Of a stretch of DNA of 64,000 nucleotides, positions 1-8,501 are shown in pieces. Origin of the DNA: UBA2112 sp964488555. GTDB lineage: Bacteria > Patescibacteriota > Saccharimonadia > Saccharimonadales > Saccharimonadaceae. Location: assembly GCA_964488555.1 (NCBI GenBank), contig CAZAUF010000002.1:62001-126000 (forward strand), in the 5' to 3' direction. The notes under the pieces are model-generated. The model ran no database searches, was not told the origin of the DNA, and saw nothing but the letters and a program-made list of their open reading frames with translations. Both the position numbers and the translations under genes were made by a program. How positions within the stretch are numbered: position 1 is the stretch's first letter; each line of letters begins with the position of its first letter.

Positions 1-257
1 TTCGCCGTCAATTCATAAATAGCCGGATCGGGCTTCATCGTGCCTGTTTGATAAGAAAGCACCACGTCGTCAAATAACTCTACCTGCCACTTCTCAAACA
101 GCTCGTCCAACATGTTTCCCCCCGCGTTACTCAACATCCCTATCTTATAGCGTGGTTTCAAATCATCCCGTATGAAGGCAAAAAGCGTTTCGTCAGAACC
201 GCTCGCATAAATGCTCGTTAGCACGCCAAAACAATCAAAAACAACCGCCTTTATCAT
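1..257 (-). CDS. HAD-superfamily hydrolase, partial (C-terminus outside window)
   Basis: Reading from ATG at 257 towards the window edge gives MIKAVVFDCFGVL, a HAD motif I (first Asp of FDCFG) at residues 7-11. SNAGG follows as motif II, and MKPDPAIYEL is the motif III lysine region typical of the YihX/HAD-IA group. These enzymes are usually small-molecule phosphatases; the substrate cannot be told here. The motif I second Asp position is Phe, so phosphatase activity is not certain. About 85 residues are visible and the gene runs off the left edge. A TATACT hexamer at 264-269 ends 6 nt before the ATG, so the transcript is probably leaderless. Confidence 0.75.
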   Translation of the reverse strand, partial: MIKAVVFDCFGVLTSIYASGSDETLFAFIRDDLKPRYKIGMLSNAGGNMLDELFEKWQVELFDDVVLSYQTGTMKPDPAIYELTA

Positions 258-298
258 GCTTTTAGTATAGCAGTTACTACTGTTATACACTCACCGGT

Positions 299-913
299 CT
301 ACGAATTCAGACCAACCGCCCGGACTAATTCGGCATATTGAGGGATTTGTACTTGGAATAGTCGAGTCACCTGAGTGAGATTCGCTCTGAGGGATCCTCG
401 CGAACCGGCGCATGTCGTTGTCCAGAGTTTTTGCACGGTATTGTCGCCTTGCATTACTTCAAATTCGTACAGATAACCGGTCGCACAGACACCCCTCGTA
501 TCGTTTGCATCCTCGCTAAGCGGTGTACCCTCCATCAAGTTAGCGCGGCTAAGCGCGTGCACAAACTGCGTGTATGCCTGGCTTGTATTGCGCAGTTGCT
601 CGCTATCGACTTCTTCTCGACCATAACCTGAAGCAGTTGTCATATTGCGACTGTCGGGACTGATGGTAATGGTATAGCTACGGAAATTTTCATCTGCTAC
701 AAGCGGTCCACGGACCGACATGCGAACACTCCGATTCGACTGTGTTTCGACGAGAGCTTGTTTGCCGGTGTTAGCAGGTGTCTGCGTCGGCTCCGACGCA
801 TCACCCCCGCTGAAAATCATCCGTCCAAGCGAAACAAGGGCCGCGATCGCAAGCACGACAATAATCAGGACGAGGATGACAGGAATCAACCGCTGCAGTC
901 CACTTCTGTTCAT
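299..913 (-). CDS. Membrane-anchored hypothetical protein, 204 aa
   Basis: A single N-terminal membrane segment (about residues 9-32, rich in Ile, Leu and Val) is followed by a Ser/Thr/Gly linker and a soluble domain of about 150 residues. The domain holds two cysteines, in GVCATGY and TTCAGS, that could pair outside the cell. I recognise no family. The topology is inferred: short basic N-terminus inside, domain outside. The promoter is unusually clear: TTGACA at 943-948, 17 nt spacer, TAAAAT at 920-925, then 6 nt to the ATG at 913, a leaderless arrangement. Confidence 0.7.
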   Translation of the reverse strand: MNRSGLQRLIPVILVLIIVVLAIAALVSLGRMIFSGGDASEPTQTPANTGKQALVETQSNRSVRMSVRGPLVADENFRSYTITISPDSRNMTTASGYGREEVDSEQLRNTSQAYTQFVHALSRANLMEGTPLSEDANDTRGVCATGYLYEFEVMQGDNTVQKLWTTTCAGSRGSLRANLTQVTRLFQVQIPQYAELVRAVGLNS

Positions 914-919
914 GTATTT

Positions 920-948
920 ATTTTATAACTTTTGTGTAGTATTGTCAA
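920..948 (-). promoter_or_regulatory. Promoter of the 204-aa membrane protein gene, leaderless type
   Basis: On the minus strand TTGACA (943-948), a 17-nt spacer and TAAAAT (920-925) are followed by exactly 6 nt and the ATG at 913. Transcription would begin at or next to the start codon. Confidence 0.7.
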
Positions 949-963
949 TTTTATCAGCAATTT

Positions 964-1398
964 TTAGTGCTTCGTACTGCCAAAACCACCCTCGCCGCGC
1001 TCTGTGTTGTCTAGCACGTCTCTCTCTTGCCATGTCACTTGCTCATAGCGTGCAACTATCATTTGCGCTATACGCATGCCAGGCTCTACGACAAACGGCT
1101 CCGTGCTTAGATTAATCATCAACACCCCTACTTCGCCCCTATAATCTGCGTCTACTGTACCGATGCCATTTACCATGGTAATACCATGCTTGATACTCAG
1201 CCCACTTCGTGCACGTATCTGCGCTTCATATCCGACCGGCAAAGCCACGGCAATACCTGTCGGAATCATTCGTCGTTCCATCGGCGCGAGTGTTACCGGT
1301 TCATCCAGGCAGGCATGCAGATCCATGCCAGCTGCCTGTGCTGTCTGGTATTCCGGCAAAATAGCACTGTCTTTTAGTTTTTTTATGTGCACATTCAC
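964..1398 (-). CDS. dut: dUTP diphosphatase (dUTPase), trimeric type
   Basis: Hydrolyses dUTP to dUMP and pyrophosphate, keeping uracil out of DNA and supplying dUMP. All five motifs of the trimeric family are in order: AGMDLHA, RSGLS, the GIGTVDADYRGEVGV block with the catalytic Asp, RIAQMIV, and the C-terminal P-loop-like ERGEGGFGST. The length of 144 aa is normal. The start is GTG at 1398, directly after the TAG stop of polA (1401-1399), so the two genes are surely co-transcribed and perhaps translationally coupled. The pairing of dut with a replicative/repair polymerase fits its role. Confidence 0.95.
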   Translation of the reverse strand: MNVHIKKLKDSAILPEYQTAQAAGMDLHACLDEPVTLAPMERRMIPTGIAVALPVGYEAQIRARSGLSIKHGITMVNGIGTVDADYRGEVGVLMINLSTEPFVVEPGMRIAQMIVARYEQVTWQERDVLDNTERGEGGFGSTKH

Positions 1399-3933
1399 CT
1401 ACAGTTCGCCCCAGTTCTTGCCAATGGTCACGTCGACTTTGAGCTTAATCGGTAGCTCGGGCGCGATGTTTTCCATCGTTTCTTTCAGAATCTTGCTTAC
1501 TTTTTCGGCATTTTCTTTTGGACACTCCACGAGCACGCTGTCATGAATCTGAAGGATTTGCTCGCCGAGACCAGCGATTTTTTCCTCGATCTGCAGCATG
1601 GCAAGTTTCATCAAATCGGCTTCAGTGCCTTGAATCGGCATGTTCGCCGCCTGACGTTTTGCCCCTTCGCGTACCATGAAGTTACTGCTGTTCACGTCTG
1701 GCGTCGGACGACGACGTCCGTAGTATGTTTCTACGAAACCTTCTGTCTTTGCTTTTTCAAGCGTAGCGTCGATATAGCGACGAATCGGTGCTCGTAGTTC
1801 GAAGTAATGATCGATGTACTTTTTTGCTTCGAGCACGCTCATACCGGTCGCCACCGACAGTCCGTGCGGACTCATGCCGTAAAGCACGCCAAAATTAATA
1901 ACTTTGGCATCACGCCGCTGTGCTTTTGTCACCTCTTCCATCGGTATACCATTGGCATCAGCCGCTGTCTTGGTGTGGATATCAATGTCACCGTTAAAGT
2001 CTTCGATGAGCTGCTTATCGTCAGCCAGTACGGCAGCCAGGCGCAGCTCGAACTGACTGTAGTCAGCACCTACGAGCACGTTACCTTTTTCTGGTATAAA
2101 TGCTTCGCGTATACGGCGGCCCAGATCGGTACGGACCGGAATATTCTGCAAGTTCGGGTCGGCGCTCGATAATCTTCCGGTCGCCGCGACATCTTGATTG
2201 AACGTCGTGTGAATCCGATCGTTCTCGTCAGCGACAAGCGGCAACGTATCAACGTAGGTATTTTTGAGCTTTGCCAACTCTCGTGTTCGTTCGATAAGCT
2301 CTATAATCGGATGTTGTCCGCGTAGTTTATCAAGCGTCTTTTGATCGGTGCTCAAGCCGGTCTTGCCCTTTTTTACACCAGCGGTTGGCAGTTGCAGTTT
2401 CGTAAACAACACTTCGGACAATTGTGCCGGACTACCGATGTTAAACTCATACCCCACCATCGTATACATTTCTTGTTCAAGCTTGGCATGCTCATCACCC
2501 AGTTCTTTGCTCATGACAGAAAGGAGTTTCTTGTCGATTTTTATGCCGCGGTGTTCGACCAGAAACAGCGTGTAGATCAATGGGAAATCAAATTTATGCG
2601 CAATCTCGGATACATGCGATAGTTCCTTGAAGCTTTCGCATTGCCAGTCATATATCTGCCACGACGCAGCGATTTTTTCTATCTCTGTTTCCAACTGGCC
2701 ACCGATAAGCGAATTGAGGCTTCGATCACGCCTCAATGGATCGATCAAAAACGCCGACTGACGGATATCGTGAATCGTTTCAAAATGAACATCCAGGATG
2801 CCCCGTGCCGCAAGCTCATGATAAAGCTGCTTGACGTCATATGCCACCACGGTAGTCATTTCCAACGCGCGCCATGCGGTTTTGTCGACTTTAGCCACAG
2901 GCAAATGGTGCACCGTCGAACGATCAGTCGACAACCACAAATCATCACCCTCCAGGTGTAAAACAACCGTGCCGTTTAGCATCAACTGCTCTGGCCACGG
3001 CTTCTCGCTCATATCAGCCGTCGCGAGACTATTGACCGCTAACGCGCGACCAGCATGCTCGTCCTGCATGTGCTTAGGCAGTCGCTTTACGAGCGAATGA
3101 AACTCAAATTTTTCGAGTACCGCCGCGACTCTGCCAAGGTCAGTGTGATGAATATCCGCCTCTTCCCAGTCAAGCTCTATCGGCGCATCAGTGTAAATCC
3201 GCGCTACCTCGCGACCAGCAAACGCAACGTCTTTGTCCGCTAGCAAGTTTTCTTTTTGCGCGCCTTTTAGCTCGTCTATGTGCTCGTAAATCCCCTCCAG
3301 GCTACCGTACTGTGCCAGCAATTTCTGCGCGGCGATAGGTCCGATTTTGCGCACGCCGGGTATGTTGTCACTCGTATCACCCACCAGCGCCTTATAGTCC
3401 ACGAACTGTTCGTGCTGAATCTTGTATTTTTCTACGAATGCTTGCTCGTCGTACTGCATCATATCTGAGCCGCCCTTTTTGGTGATGTACACGCTTGTCG
3501 AGGGCGAAATCATCTGCAGCATGTCGAAATCGCCAGATACCAGACATGTCTCGATGTCCTTTTTGTCCGCCTCTTTGGCGAACGTTCCCATGATGTCGTC
3601 TGCTTCATAATTGTCAACTTCATAAAGCGGCCAATGAAATGCATCCAATAGCTCACGAAGTAGTGGAATCTGCGCATGAAAATCCGGTGGTGCTGGCTTA
3701 CGCGTCGCTTTGTATTGCGGCAATATCTCTCTACGCTTCGCGATGCTCGTGCCCTTGATATCCCAGGCCACTGCTACGTAGTCTGGCTCGAGCCGCTTGA
3801 TAATCTCGATCGCGATACTCGCAAAACCATACACCGCGTTTGTCGGTGTCCCATCACGCAAACTAAACGGAGGCATAGCGAAATACGCTCGGTAAAATAC
3901 CGATTTGCCGTCGATAACAACCAGGCGCTTCAT
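1399..3933 (-). CDS. polA: DNA polymerase I with 5'-3' exonuclease domain
   Basis: Fills gaps and removes RNA primers. The N-terminal 5' nuclease domain (about 1-290) keeps the acidic clusters YEADDIMG and SGDFDMLQ and the helix-hairpin-helix GDTSDNIPGVRKIG. The middle domain (about 310-470) keeps the 3'-5' exonuclease position but lacks the DxE pair (VVLHLEGDDLW stands there), so proofreading is probably absent, as in Bst and Taq enzymes. The polymerase domain has motif A DYSQFELRLAA, motif B RRDAKVINFGVLYG and motif C QIHDSVLVE. At 844 aa it is full length. TATACT at 3940-3945 lies 6 nt before the ATG. Confidence 0.96.
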   Translation of the reverse strand: MKRLVVIDGKSVFYRAYFAMPPFSLRDGTPTNAVYGFASIAIEIIKRLEPDYVAVAWDIKGTSIAKRREILPQYKATRKPAPPDFHAQIPLLRELLDAFHWPLYEVDNYEADDIMGTFAKEADKKDIETCLVSGDFDMLQMISPSTSVYITKKGGSDMMQYDEQAFVEKYKIQHEQFVDYKALVGDTSDNIPGVRKIGPIAAQKLLAQYGSLEGIYEHIDELKGAQKENLLADKDVAFAGREVARIYTDAPIELDWEEADIHHTDLGRVAAVLEKFEFHSLVKRLPKHMQDEHAGRALAVNSLATADMSEKPWPEQLMLNGTVVLHLEGDDLWLSTDRSTVHHLPVAKVDKTAWRALEMTTVVAYDVKQLYHELAARGILDVHFETIHDIRQSAFLIDPLRRDRSLNSLIGGQLETEIEKIAASWQIYDWQCESFKELSHVSEIAHKFDFPLIYTLFLVEHRGIKIDKKLLSVMSKELGDEHAKLEQEMYTMVGYEFNIGSPAQLSEVLFTKLQLPTAGVKKGKTGLSTDQKTLDKLRGQHPIIELIERTRELAKLKNTYVDTLPLVADENDRIHTTFNQDVAATGRLSSADPNLQNIPVRTDLGRRIREAFIPEKGNVLVGADYSQFELRLAAVLADDKQLIEDFNGDIDIHTKTAADANGIPMEEVTKAQRRDAKVINFGVLYGMSPHGLSVATGMSVLEAKKYIDHYFELRAPIRRYIDATLEKAKTEGFVETYYGRRRPTPDVNSSNFMVREGAKRQAANMPIQGTEADLMKLAMLQIEEKIAGLGEQILQIHDSVLVECPKENAEKVSKILKETMENIAPELPIKLKVDVTIGKNWGEL

Positions 3934-3939
3934 GTTACT

Positions 3940-3945
3940 AGTATA
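3940..3945 (-). promoter_or_regulatory. -10 hexamer of polA-dut, leaderless type
   Basis: TATACT on the minus strand, 6 nt upstream of the polA ATG at 3933; no Shine-Dalgarno site lies between. No convincing -35 was seen. Confidence 0.55.
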
Positions 3946-3952
3946 TCCTAGA

Positions 3953-4987
3953 CTACGAATCGCTGGCCATTAGATCTTTAAGGCGTTGATACTCCTTATC
4001 CTCATCTTCGTCATCAGACGGACGAGCTAATTTCGCTTCAGCTACTTGCTGAATCTGGCGAATACGCTCTCGTGTTAGACCGTGCCTCGTCCCTATGTCG
4101 TTGAGGGTTTGAATTGCAACGCCGTTCAAACCATAGCGACGTGCGATTATGTCATATTCTCTTTCATCGAGACGTGTCCGCAAATATGCCTCCATGCGCT
4201 CATGCAGTTCACGGTATTCCAACTGCTCTTCGATCGTTAGTGCATCCGCATCCTCTATAAAGTCGCTCAGCTGTGCACTTTCGTCTTCACCAACAAGCAC
4301 GTCGAGACTCACCGGGTCTTTGTAGCTAAGAGCCTCTTGGACTCTTTCTTCTTCAACTTTCGCTTCTTCAGCAATCTCTTTGATGGACGGCTCGCGCCCA
4401 AGACTTTCATGTAACTCACGTTCTACGCGCTTGACCTTAGTGATGGTTTCGACCATATGTGTAGGGATACGAATCGTGCGCGACTGATCAGCAAGTCCTC
4501 GCGTGATAGACTGACGAATCCACCATGTGGCGTAGGTGCTAAGCTTGAAACCCTTCATGTAATCAAACTTTTCCACGGCGCGAATCAACCCCATACTGCC
4601 TTCTTGTATCAAATCGGGTAGGTCCATGCCTTTGCCCTGATATCGCTTTGCCATAGACACCACTAAACGTAAATTCGCTTCCAGCATGTGATGCTTTGCA
4701 CGCTCACCATCACGAGCAACATATTGCAGATCTCGCCTTTCTTCAGTAGTAAGCGTCACCTCATCGGGATTTACATCTTCCAGTTGAGGCACGTTCTCAC
4801 CGGCAACCCGGGCGAGGTATTTTTGCGCATACAAACCTGCCTCAATACGCTTTGCCAGCTCTACTTCTTCAGCCGCATCCAGCAGAGCGACCTTGCCGAT
4901 CGCCTGCAAATATGTACGCAAAGGATCACGGCTGGACTCTCTATTATAAACTTGTTCATCAGAAGAATTAATTTTTCTTTCGCTCAT
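3953..4987 (-). CDS. Sigma-70 family factor, group 2-like (344 aa)
   Basis: Directs RNA polymerase to promoters. Region 1.2 (DPLRTYLQAIGKVALLDAAEEVELAKRI) is of the actinobacterial HrdB/SigB style. Region 2 contains LPDLIQEGSMGL and LSTYATWWIRQSITRGLADQ with the promoter-melting Trp pair intact. Region 4 has the helix-turn-helix GTRHGLTRERIRQIQQ. I place the start at ATG 4987 because GGAG lies 5 nt upstream; an in-frame GTG at 4993 is less likely. This is the second of three sigma-70 genes within 4.6 kb. The primary factor is more likely the gene at 7497-8501, so this one may be an alternative vegetative-type sigma. Confidence 0.9.
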   Translation of the reverse strand: MSERKINSSDEQVYNRESSRDPLRTYLQAIGKVALLDAAEEVELAKRIEAGLYAQKYLARVAGENVPQLEDVNPDEVTLTTEERRDLQYVARDGERAKHHMLEANLRLVVSMAKRYQGKGMDLPDLIQEGSMGLIRAVEKFDYMKGFKLSTYATWWIRQSITRGLADQSRTIRIPTHMVETITKVKRVERELHESLGREPSIKEIAEEAKVEEERVQEALSYKDPVSLDVLVGEDESAQLSDFIEDADALTIEEQLEYRELHERMEAYLRTRLDEREYDIIARRYGLNGVAIQTLNDIGTRHGLTRERIRQIQQVAEAKLARPSDDEDEDKEYQRLKDLMASDS

Positions 4988-5073
4988 AAACACTCCATTT
5001 TAGAGTATTTTACTATTTTTGTGTACATAAATCAATTACAACAACACTAAAGCTACTACAAAGCTAGGAGCTT

Positions 5074-6066
5074 TTATTGGTGTGGGTCGTATGACTCACC
5101 TATTCGCTGCAGATCCTTCATAGCTAAACGATGTAGTGACCTGACGCAGGATTCGCTCACATCAAGCTCCTCTGCAATCTCCGCATACGTCTTTGCCATT
5201 CCGCTCTCGTCGAGACCAAACATGCCTCGCACGATGACTTCTCGTCGCTCTGTCAGTTGTGACAAGAGACCGTCGACAGAAGATGTTTTTGTACTTTTCG
5301 AAGACGGTATTTCCGCTTTGTTTTCAAGCACATCCGCAAGTGTCATATCACCATCTGCACTCAATGGAGCCTCTAGGTAGAGCGGCTCTTGGTTGATATA
5401 CATCAATTCATCGACATGCTCGACCGTCACTTTCATAGCTGTCGCAATTTCTTCGCGAGTGGGTGTTCGGCCAAGCTCACTCGTGAGTTGGTCTTGAATA
5501 TGCGACATCTTGCTGACTTGTTCGGCATCTATTCTTTGTAATGAGTTCCTCCGCCCCTGGTCATAGAAACTACGTATAATTCTCGTGCGAATCGCACTTG
5601 TCGCATATGTGCTGAACTTAAATCCACGCGTGTGGTCGAATTTGCGAGCCGCTTCCAGCAGTGCCAGGTTACCCTCTTGTATCAAATCTGAAAATGGCAC
5701 GCCTTTACCGCGATAGCGTGTGGCTACCGGTAATACCAATCGCAAATTCGCCGTCACCATGGTTTCGATGGCACGACGACCAACGAGCATGGAAAGTTTA
5801 AGTGTTCGCTTTTCTTCGCTTGTCAGTACCGTTTCTGCCGCAAGCGTAGCTTCCGCTTGTTTGCCCGCTTCAATGTCTTTTGCGAGCGCAGCTTCCTCTT
5901 CTTTGCTCAGACGTGCGATTTTTCCCGATCTATCCAGGTAGAGACCCACACCATCAACCGTCTCGCTTTCGTGCAATTCGTCCGCATCGAAAAAAACGAC
6001 CTCTTCATCGTGTCGCTCATCATATCTCTTTGATACGGTTATCTCTGCGCTCATGGTCTTAGTCAT
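5074..6066 (-). CDS. Divergent sigma-70 family factor lacking the Trp pair of region 2.3
   Basis: 330 aa with recognisable region 1.2 (GLYLDRSGKIARLSKEEEAAL), region 2 (FSDLIQEGNLALLEAARKFD, FSTYATSAIRTRII), region 3 (LGRTPTREEIATAM) and region 4 (YAEIAEELDVSESCVRSLHR). The WW of TWWIRQ, which helps melt the -10 element, is replaced by SA, and the DQARTIRIP stretch that contacts the extended -10 is replaced by DQGRRNSLQRI. Region 4 is also unlike RpoD. It should read promoters different from the standard TATAAT. The start ATG at 6066 has no clear Shine-Dalgarno; an in-frame ATG at 6054 (MSAEIT) is an alternative. Confidence 0.88.
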   Translation of the reverse strand: MTKTMSAEITVSKRYDERHDEEVVFFDADELHESETVDGVGLYLDRSGKIARLSKEEEAALAKDIEAGKQAEATLAAETVLTSEEKRTLKLSMLVGRRAIETMVTANLRLVLPVATRYRGKGVPFSDLIQEGNLALLEAARKFDHTRGFKFSTYATSAIRTRIIRSFYDQGRRNSLQRIDAEQVSKMSHIQDQLTSELGRTPTREEIATAMKVTVEHVDELMYINQEPLYLEAPLSADGDMTLADVLENKAEIPSSKSTKTSSVDGLLSQLTERREVIVRGMFGLDESGMAKTYAEIAEELDVSESCVRSLHRLAMKDLQRIGESYDPHQ

Positions 6067-6112
6067 TCAATATACGCTGCTTGCCGCATATAGCAAGCAT
6101 AAGCATAGGCAT

Positions 6113-6141
6113 TTGACCCCTATTTCTACTCAGCGTAGTAT
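6113..6141 (+). promoter_or_regulatory. Promoter of the cis-prenyltransferase-like gene
   Basis: TTGACC (6113-6118), 17-nt spacer, TAGTAT (6136-6141), then 9 nt to ATG 6151. The leader would be absent or only a few nucleotides. Confidence 0.55.
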
Positions 6142-6150
6142 GAAAAGACA

Positions 6151-6855
6151 ATGTCAGAAACGCTTCATATCGCCATCATACCCGACGGCAACCGCCGTTG
6201 GGCAAAACAAGGCGGCCTGAAGGGCTATTATGATCTCTACCAGCGCGGCGTCGATGGACTGCTCGACATCACAGAGGCGGCTTTCGATAACGACGTCACT
6301 CACTTGTCACTCTGGGGCAGCTCTCACTCCAATATGGCAAACCGTTCGTCTGACTTTGCAAGCAATATCGATCGCGTATTTCGTGACAATATCGACCGCT
6401 TTGCCACTCACCCTGTCATAGAAAAGTACGACGTCAAAATCGATATCATCGGCGAATGGCGTGACAGTTTGACCTCAGAAACCGTCAAAGCAATGGAGAG
6501 TGCCATCGTCAAAACGGCACATCGCAAAGGTCGCGTGCTGACGCTTCTCATCGACTACAGCGGCACTCGGGAGCGAAAAGCCGCCGTAGAGTCGCTCATC
6601 GCTGATCCTGTCAGCAGCACCCCTGCCGAACAGCTACTCCGCTCGCGTTCCTGGACCGGCCACTTGCCAGAGCTTGATCTTGTCGTCAGAACCGGATCTT
6701 GGACCGATCCGCACAATAGCGCAGGCTTTATGAGTCTGCTTGCAGATGAGGTACAGTATGCTTTTCCTGAGCTGCTCTGGCCAGATTTTACCGGCAATCA
6801 CCTCCAGGCTATCATCAAAGATTTTCACTCGCGAGAACGTCGTCGCGGCAAATAA
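6151..6855 (+). CDS. Divergent cis-prenyltransferase (undecaprenyl diphosphate synthase family)
   Basis: The family builds the C55 lipid carrier for cell-wall precursors from isopentenyl and farnesyl diphosphate. Seen here: the catalytic N-terminal motif IIPDGNRRWAKQGG with the Asp-Gly-Asn of UppS, an LWGSSHSN block where FSxENW normally stands, DLVVRTGS where RTSGExRxSNF normally stands, and ELLWPDFTGNHL near the C-terminus. The fold and the first Asp are kept but most substrate motifs are altered, so the exact product is open. Length of 234 aa is near the usual 240-250. It is divergent from the sigma gene at 5074-6066 and 19 nt upstream of a nucleotide kinase-like gene. Confidence 0.75.
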   Translation: MSETLHIAIIPDGNRRWAKQGGLKGYYDLYQRGVDGLLDITEAAFDNDVTHLSLWGSSHSNMANRSSDFASNIDRVFRDNIDRFATHPVIEKYDVKIDIIGEWRDSLTSETVKAMESAIVKTAHRKGRVLTLLIDYSGTRERKAAVESLIADPVSSTPAEQLLRSRSWTGHLPELDLVVRTGSWTDPHNSAGFMSLLADEVQYAFPELLWPDFTGNHLQAIIKDFHSRERRRGK

Positions 6856-6874
6856 TCTGATACAATAGACGGTA

Positions 6875-7453
6875 ATGTCTGAGCGTAAAGATGTAAAAAT
6901 CGTCGCCTTCGTCGGATTACCGGGCGTAGGCAAAAGTTCTGCTGTCGACTACCTAACCGAGAAAGGTTATCCAAAAGTTTACTTCGGCGGCGTTGTATTG
7001 CAGGCTTTAAAGGACGCACAAATGGACGATACTCCTGCCAATGAAAGGTACATGCGTGAAAAGCTCCGCGCAGATGAAGGTAAGGACGTCATCGCCAACC
7101 GTATCGTCAAGCAAATACGTGATCTTATAGATGCAGGTCAACGTCGAATCATTGCAGATGGACTCTATAGTTGGACTGAGTATAAAATTCTCAAACATGA
7201 GTTTCCTGGAGAGTTGACTGTCGTTGCCATCGTCGCACCCAAGCATCTGCGGCACCGTCGACTTGCCACGCGTCCAATACGCCCACTTACGGCCACGCAA
7301 GCCAATGAACGTGACTGGTCAGAGATCGAAAATCTTGAAAAAGGCGGTCCAATTGCGATTGCAGACCATACGATCATCAACAACAAAGACTTGGATCATT
7401 TATACTCCCAGCTCGACGACGAACTGAACCATATAAAGTTCTATACAAATTAA
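6875..7453 (+). CDS. P-loop nucleotide kinase-like protein (dephospho-CoA kinase / UPF0200-like)
   Basis: 192 aa with a Walker A loop GLPGVGKSS at residues 14-22, a lid-like basic segment (HRRLATRPIRPLTATQ) and a C-terminal HTIINNKDLDHL segment, as in the AAA_18/UPF0200 and dephospho-CoA kinase group. The pattern GxGK, FGGVVL and R..D is closest to the archaeal UPF0200 proteins. It is probably a nucleoside or nucleotide kinase, but the substrate is unknown. TACAAT at 6861-6866 lies 8 nt before the ATG, giving it a probable leaderless promoter within the tail of the upstream gene. Its stop codon sits inside a terminator hairpin. Confidence 0.72.
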   Translation: MSERKDVKIVAFVGLPGVGKSSAVDYLTEKGYPKVYFGGVVLQALKDAQMDDTPANERYMREKLRADEGKDVIANRIVKQIRDLIDAGQRRIIADGLYSWTEYKILKHEFPGELTVVAIVAPKHLRHRRLATRPIRPLTATQANERDWSEIENLEKGGPIAIADHTIINNKDLDHLYSQLDDELNHIKFYTN

Positions 7454-7477
7454 AGCTCCGCCGAAAAGCGGAGCTTT
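7452..7477. terminator. Bidirectional hairpin terminator between convergent genes
   Basis: AAAGCTCCGC and GCGGAGCTTT form a perfect 10-bp stem around a CGAAAA loop. The A and T flanks provide U-tracts on both strands, ending the kinase-like gene (+) and rpoD (-). The kinase stop TAA is part of the stem. Confidence 0.85.
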
Positions 7478-7496
7478 ACTGTTGATTTTCGAGCAC

Positions 7497-8501
7497 TTAA
7501 CTCAGATATTCGTGCAACTTCTTCGCGTCCTTGTGCTTGCGTAGTTTCGCAAGTGCTTTGGCTTCGATTTGACGAATACGCTCACGAGTCACGGCAAATT
7601 CCTGTCCCACCTCTTCGAGTGTGTGCGATTTGCCGTTTTCCAGTCCGAAACGCATCTTAATGATTTTTTGCTCGCGGTCACTCAGAGTTGAGAGTACGGA
7701 CTGAACTTGCTCTTTGAGCAGTTGTTCGGTGGCGGAATCCTGTGGCGTCTTGCCGTCTTCGTCTTCGATGAACTCGCCGAGAGTACTGTCTTCATCCTCA
7801 CCATCACGACCGACACCAGCGTCAAGCGACGTGATGTCCTGCTTGATCTTGATGACATACTCTACCTTTTCCGGCTCCATTTCCAGCTCTTTTGCTAACT
7901 CTTCGATAGTTGGCTCGCGGTTAAGCTCCTGTGTCATACGACGCTGAGTGCGCAACAGTTTGTTGATCGTCTCGACCATATGCACGGGTATACGAATCGT
8001 GCGTGCCTGGTCAGCAATAGCGCGAGTGATCGCTTGGCGAATCCACCAAGTCGCATAGGTACTAAACTTAAAGCCCTTGTCCGGATCAAACTTTTCAACC
8101 GCACGCAACAGACCTGTATTACCCTCTTGGATAAGGTCCAGAAAATCAAGCCCGCGGCCGCTGTAACGTTTGGCAATCGACACAACCAGACGCATGTTCG
8201 CCTCGGCCATCTTGTCTTTTGCACGCTTGTCGCCGGCTACGACTTTTTGTGCCAGTGCCAATTCCTCTTCACTGGTCAGAAGTGGAATTTTGCCAATTTC
8301 ACGTAGGTACAATCTCACGCTATCATCGCTGATATCATCGAAATACTGGCTGTTATTCAGCGTCTCGTCGTCGATTTCTTCCTCTTCCTCGAGCTCGTCC
8401 AGCACTGGCTCTTCAATGTCAGTGATGTCTTTTGTCGTTTCTTCGGGCGCGTCCGTAATGTGATCGTCCCTTACTTGCAGATCATCGTCATTATCTGGCA
8501 T
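7497..8501 (-). CDS. rpoD: Primary sigma factor RpoD (sigma-70)
   Basis: 334 aa. After an acidic N-terminus come region 1.2 (DSVRLYLREIGKIPLLTSEEE), region 2 (FLDLIQEGNTGLLRAVEKFD, STYATWWIRQAITRAIADQ, RTIRIPVHMVETI), region 3 (LNREPTIEELAKELEM) and region 4 (LEEVGQEFAVTRERIRQIEA). Every canonical -10 and -35 contact segment is kept, so this is the best candidate for the housekeeping sigma. It overlaps the dnaG stop by one base (TAATG), the old dnaG-rpoD macromolecular synthesis pairing. A Shine-Dalgarno AGGAGAG lies about 5 nt before the ATG. Region 1.1 is reduced to an acidic stretch. Confidence 0.96.
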   Translation of the reverse strand: MPDNDDDLQVRDDHITDAPEETTKDITDIEEPVLDELEEEEEIDDETLNNSQYFDDISDDSVRLYLREIGKIPLLTSEEELALAQKVVAGDKRAKDKMAEANMRLVVSIAKRYSGRGLDFLDLIQEGNTGLLRAVEKFDPDKGFKFSTYATWWIRQAITRAIADQARTIRIPVHMVETINKLLRTQRRMTQELNREPTIEELAKELEMEPEKVEYVIKIKQDITSLDAGVGRDGEDEDSTLGEFIEDEDGKTPQDSATEQLLKEQVQSVLSTLSDREQKIIKMRFGLENGKSHTLEEVGQEFAVTRERIRQIEAKALAKLRKHKDAKKLHEYLS

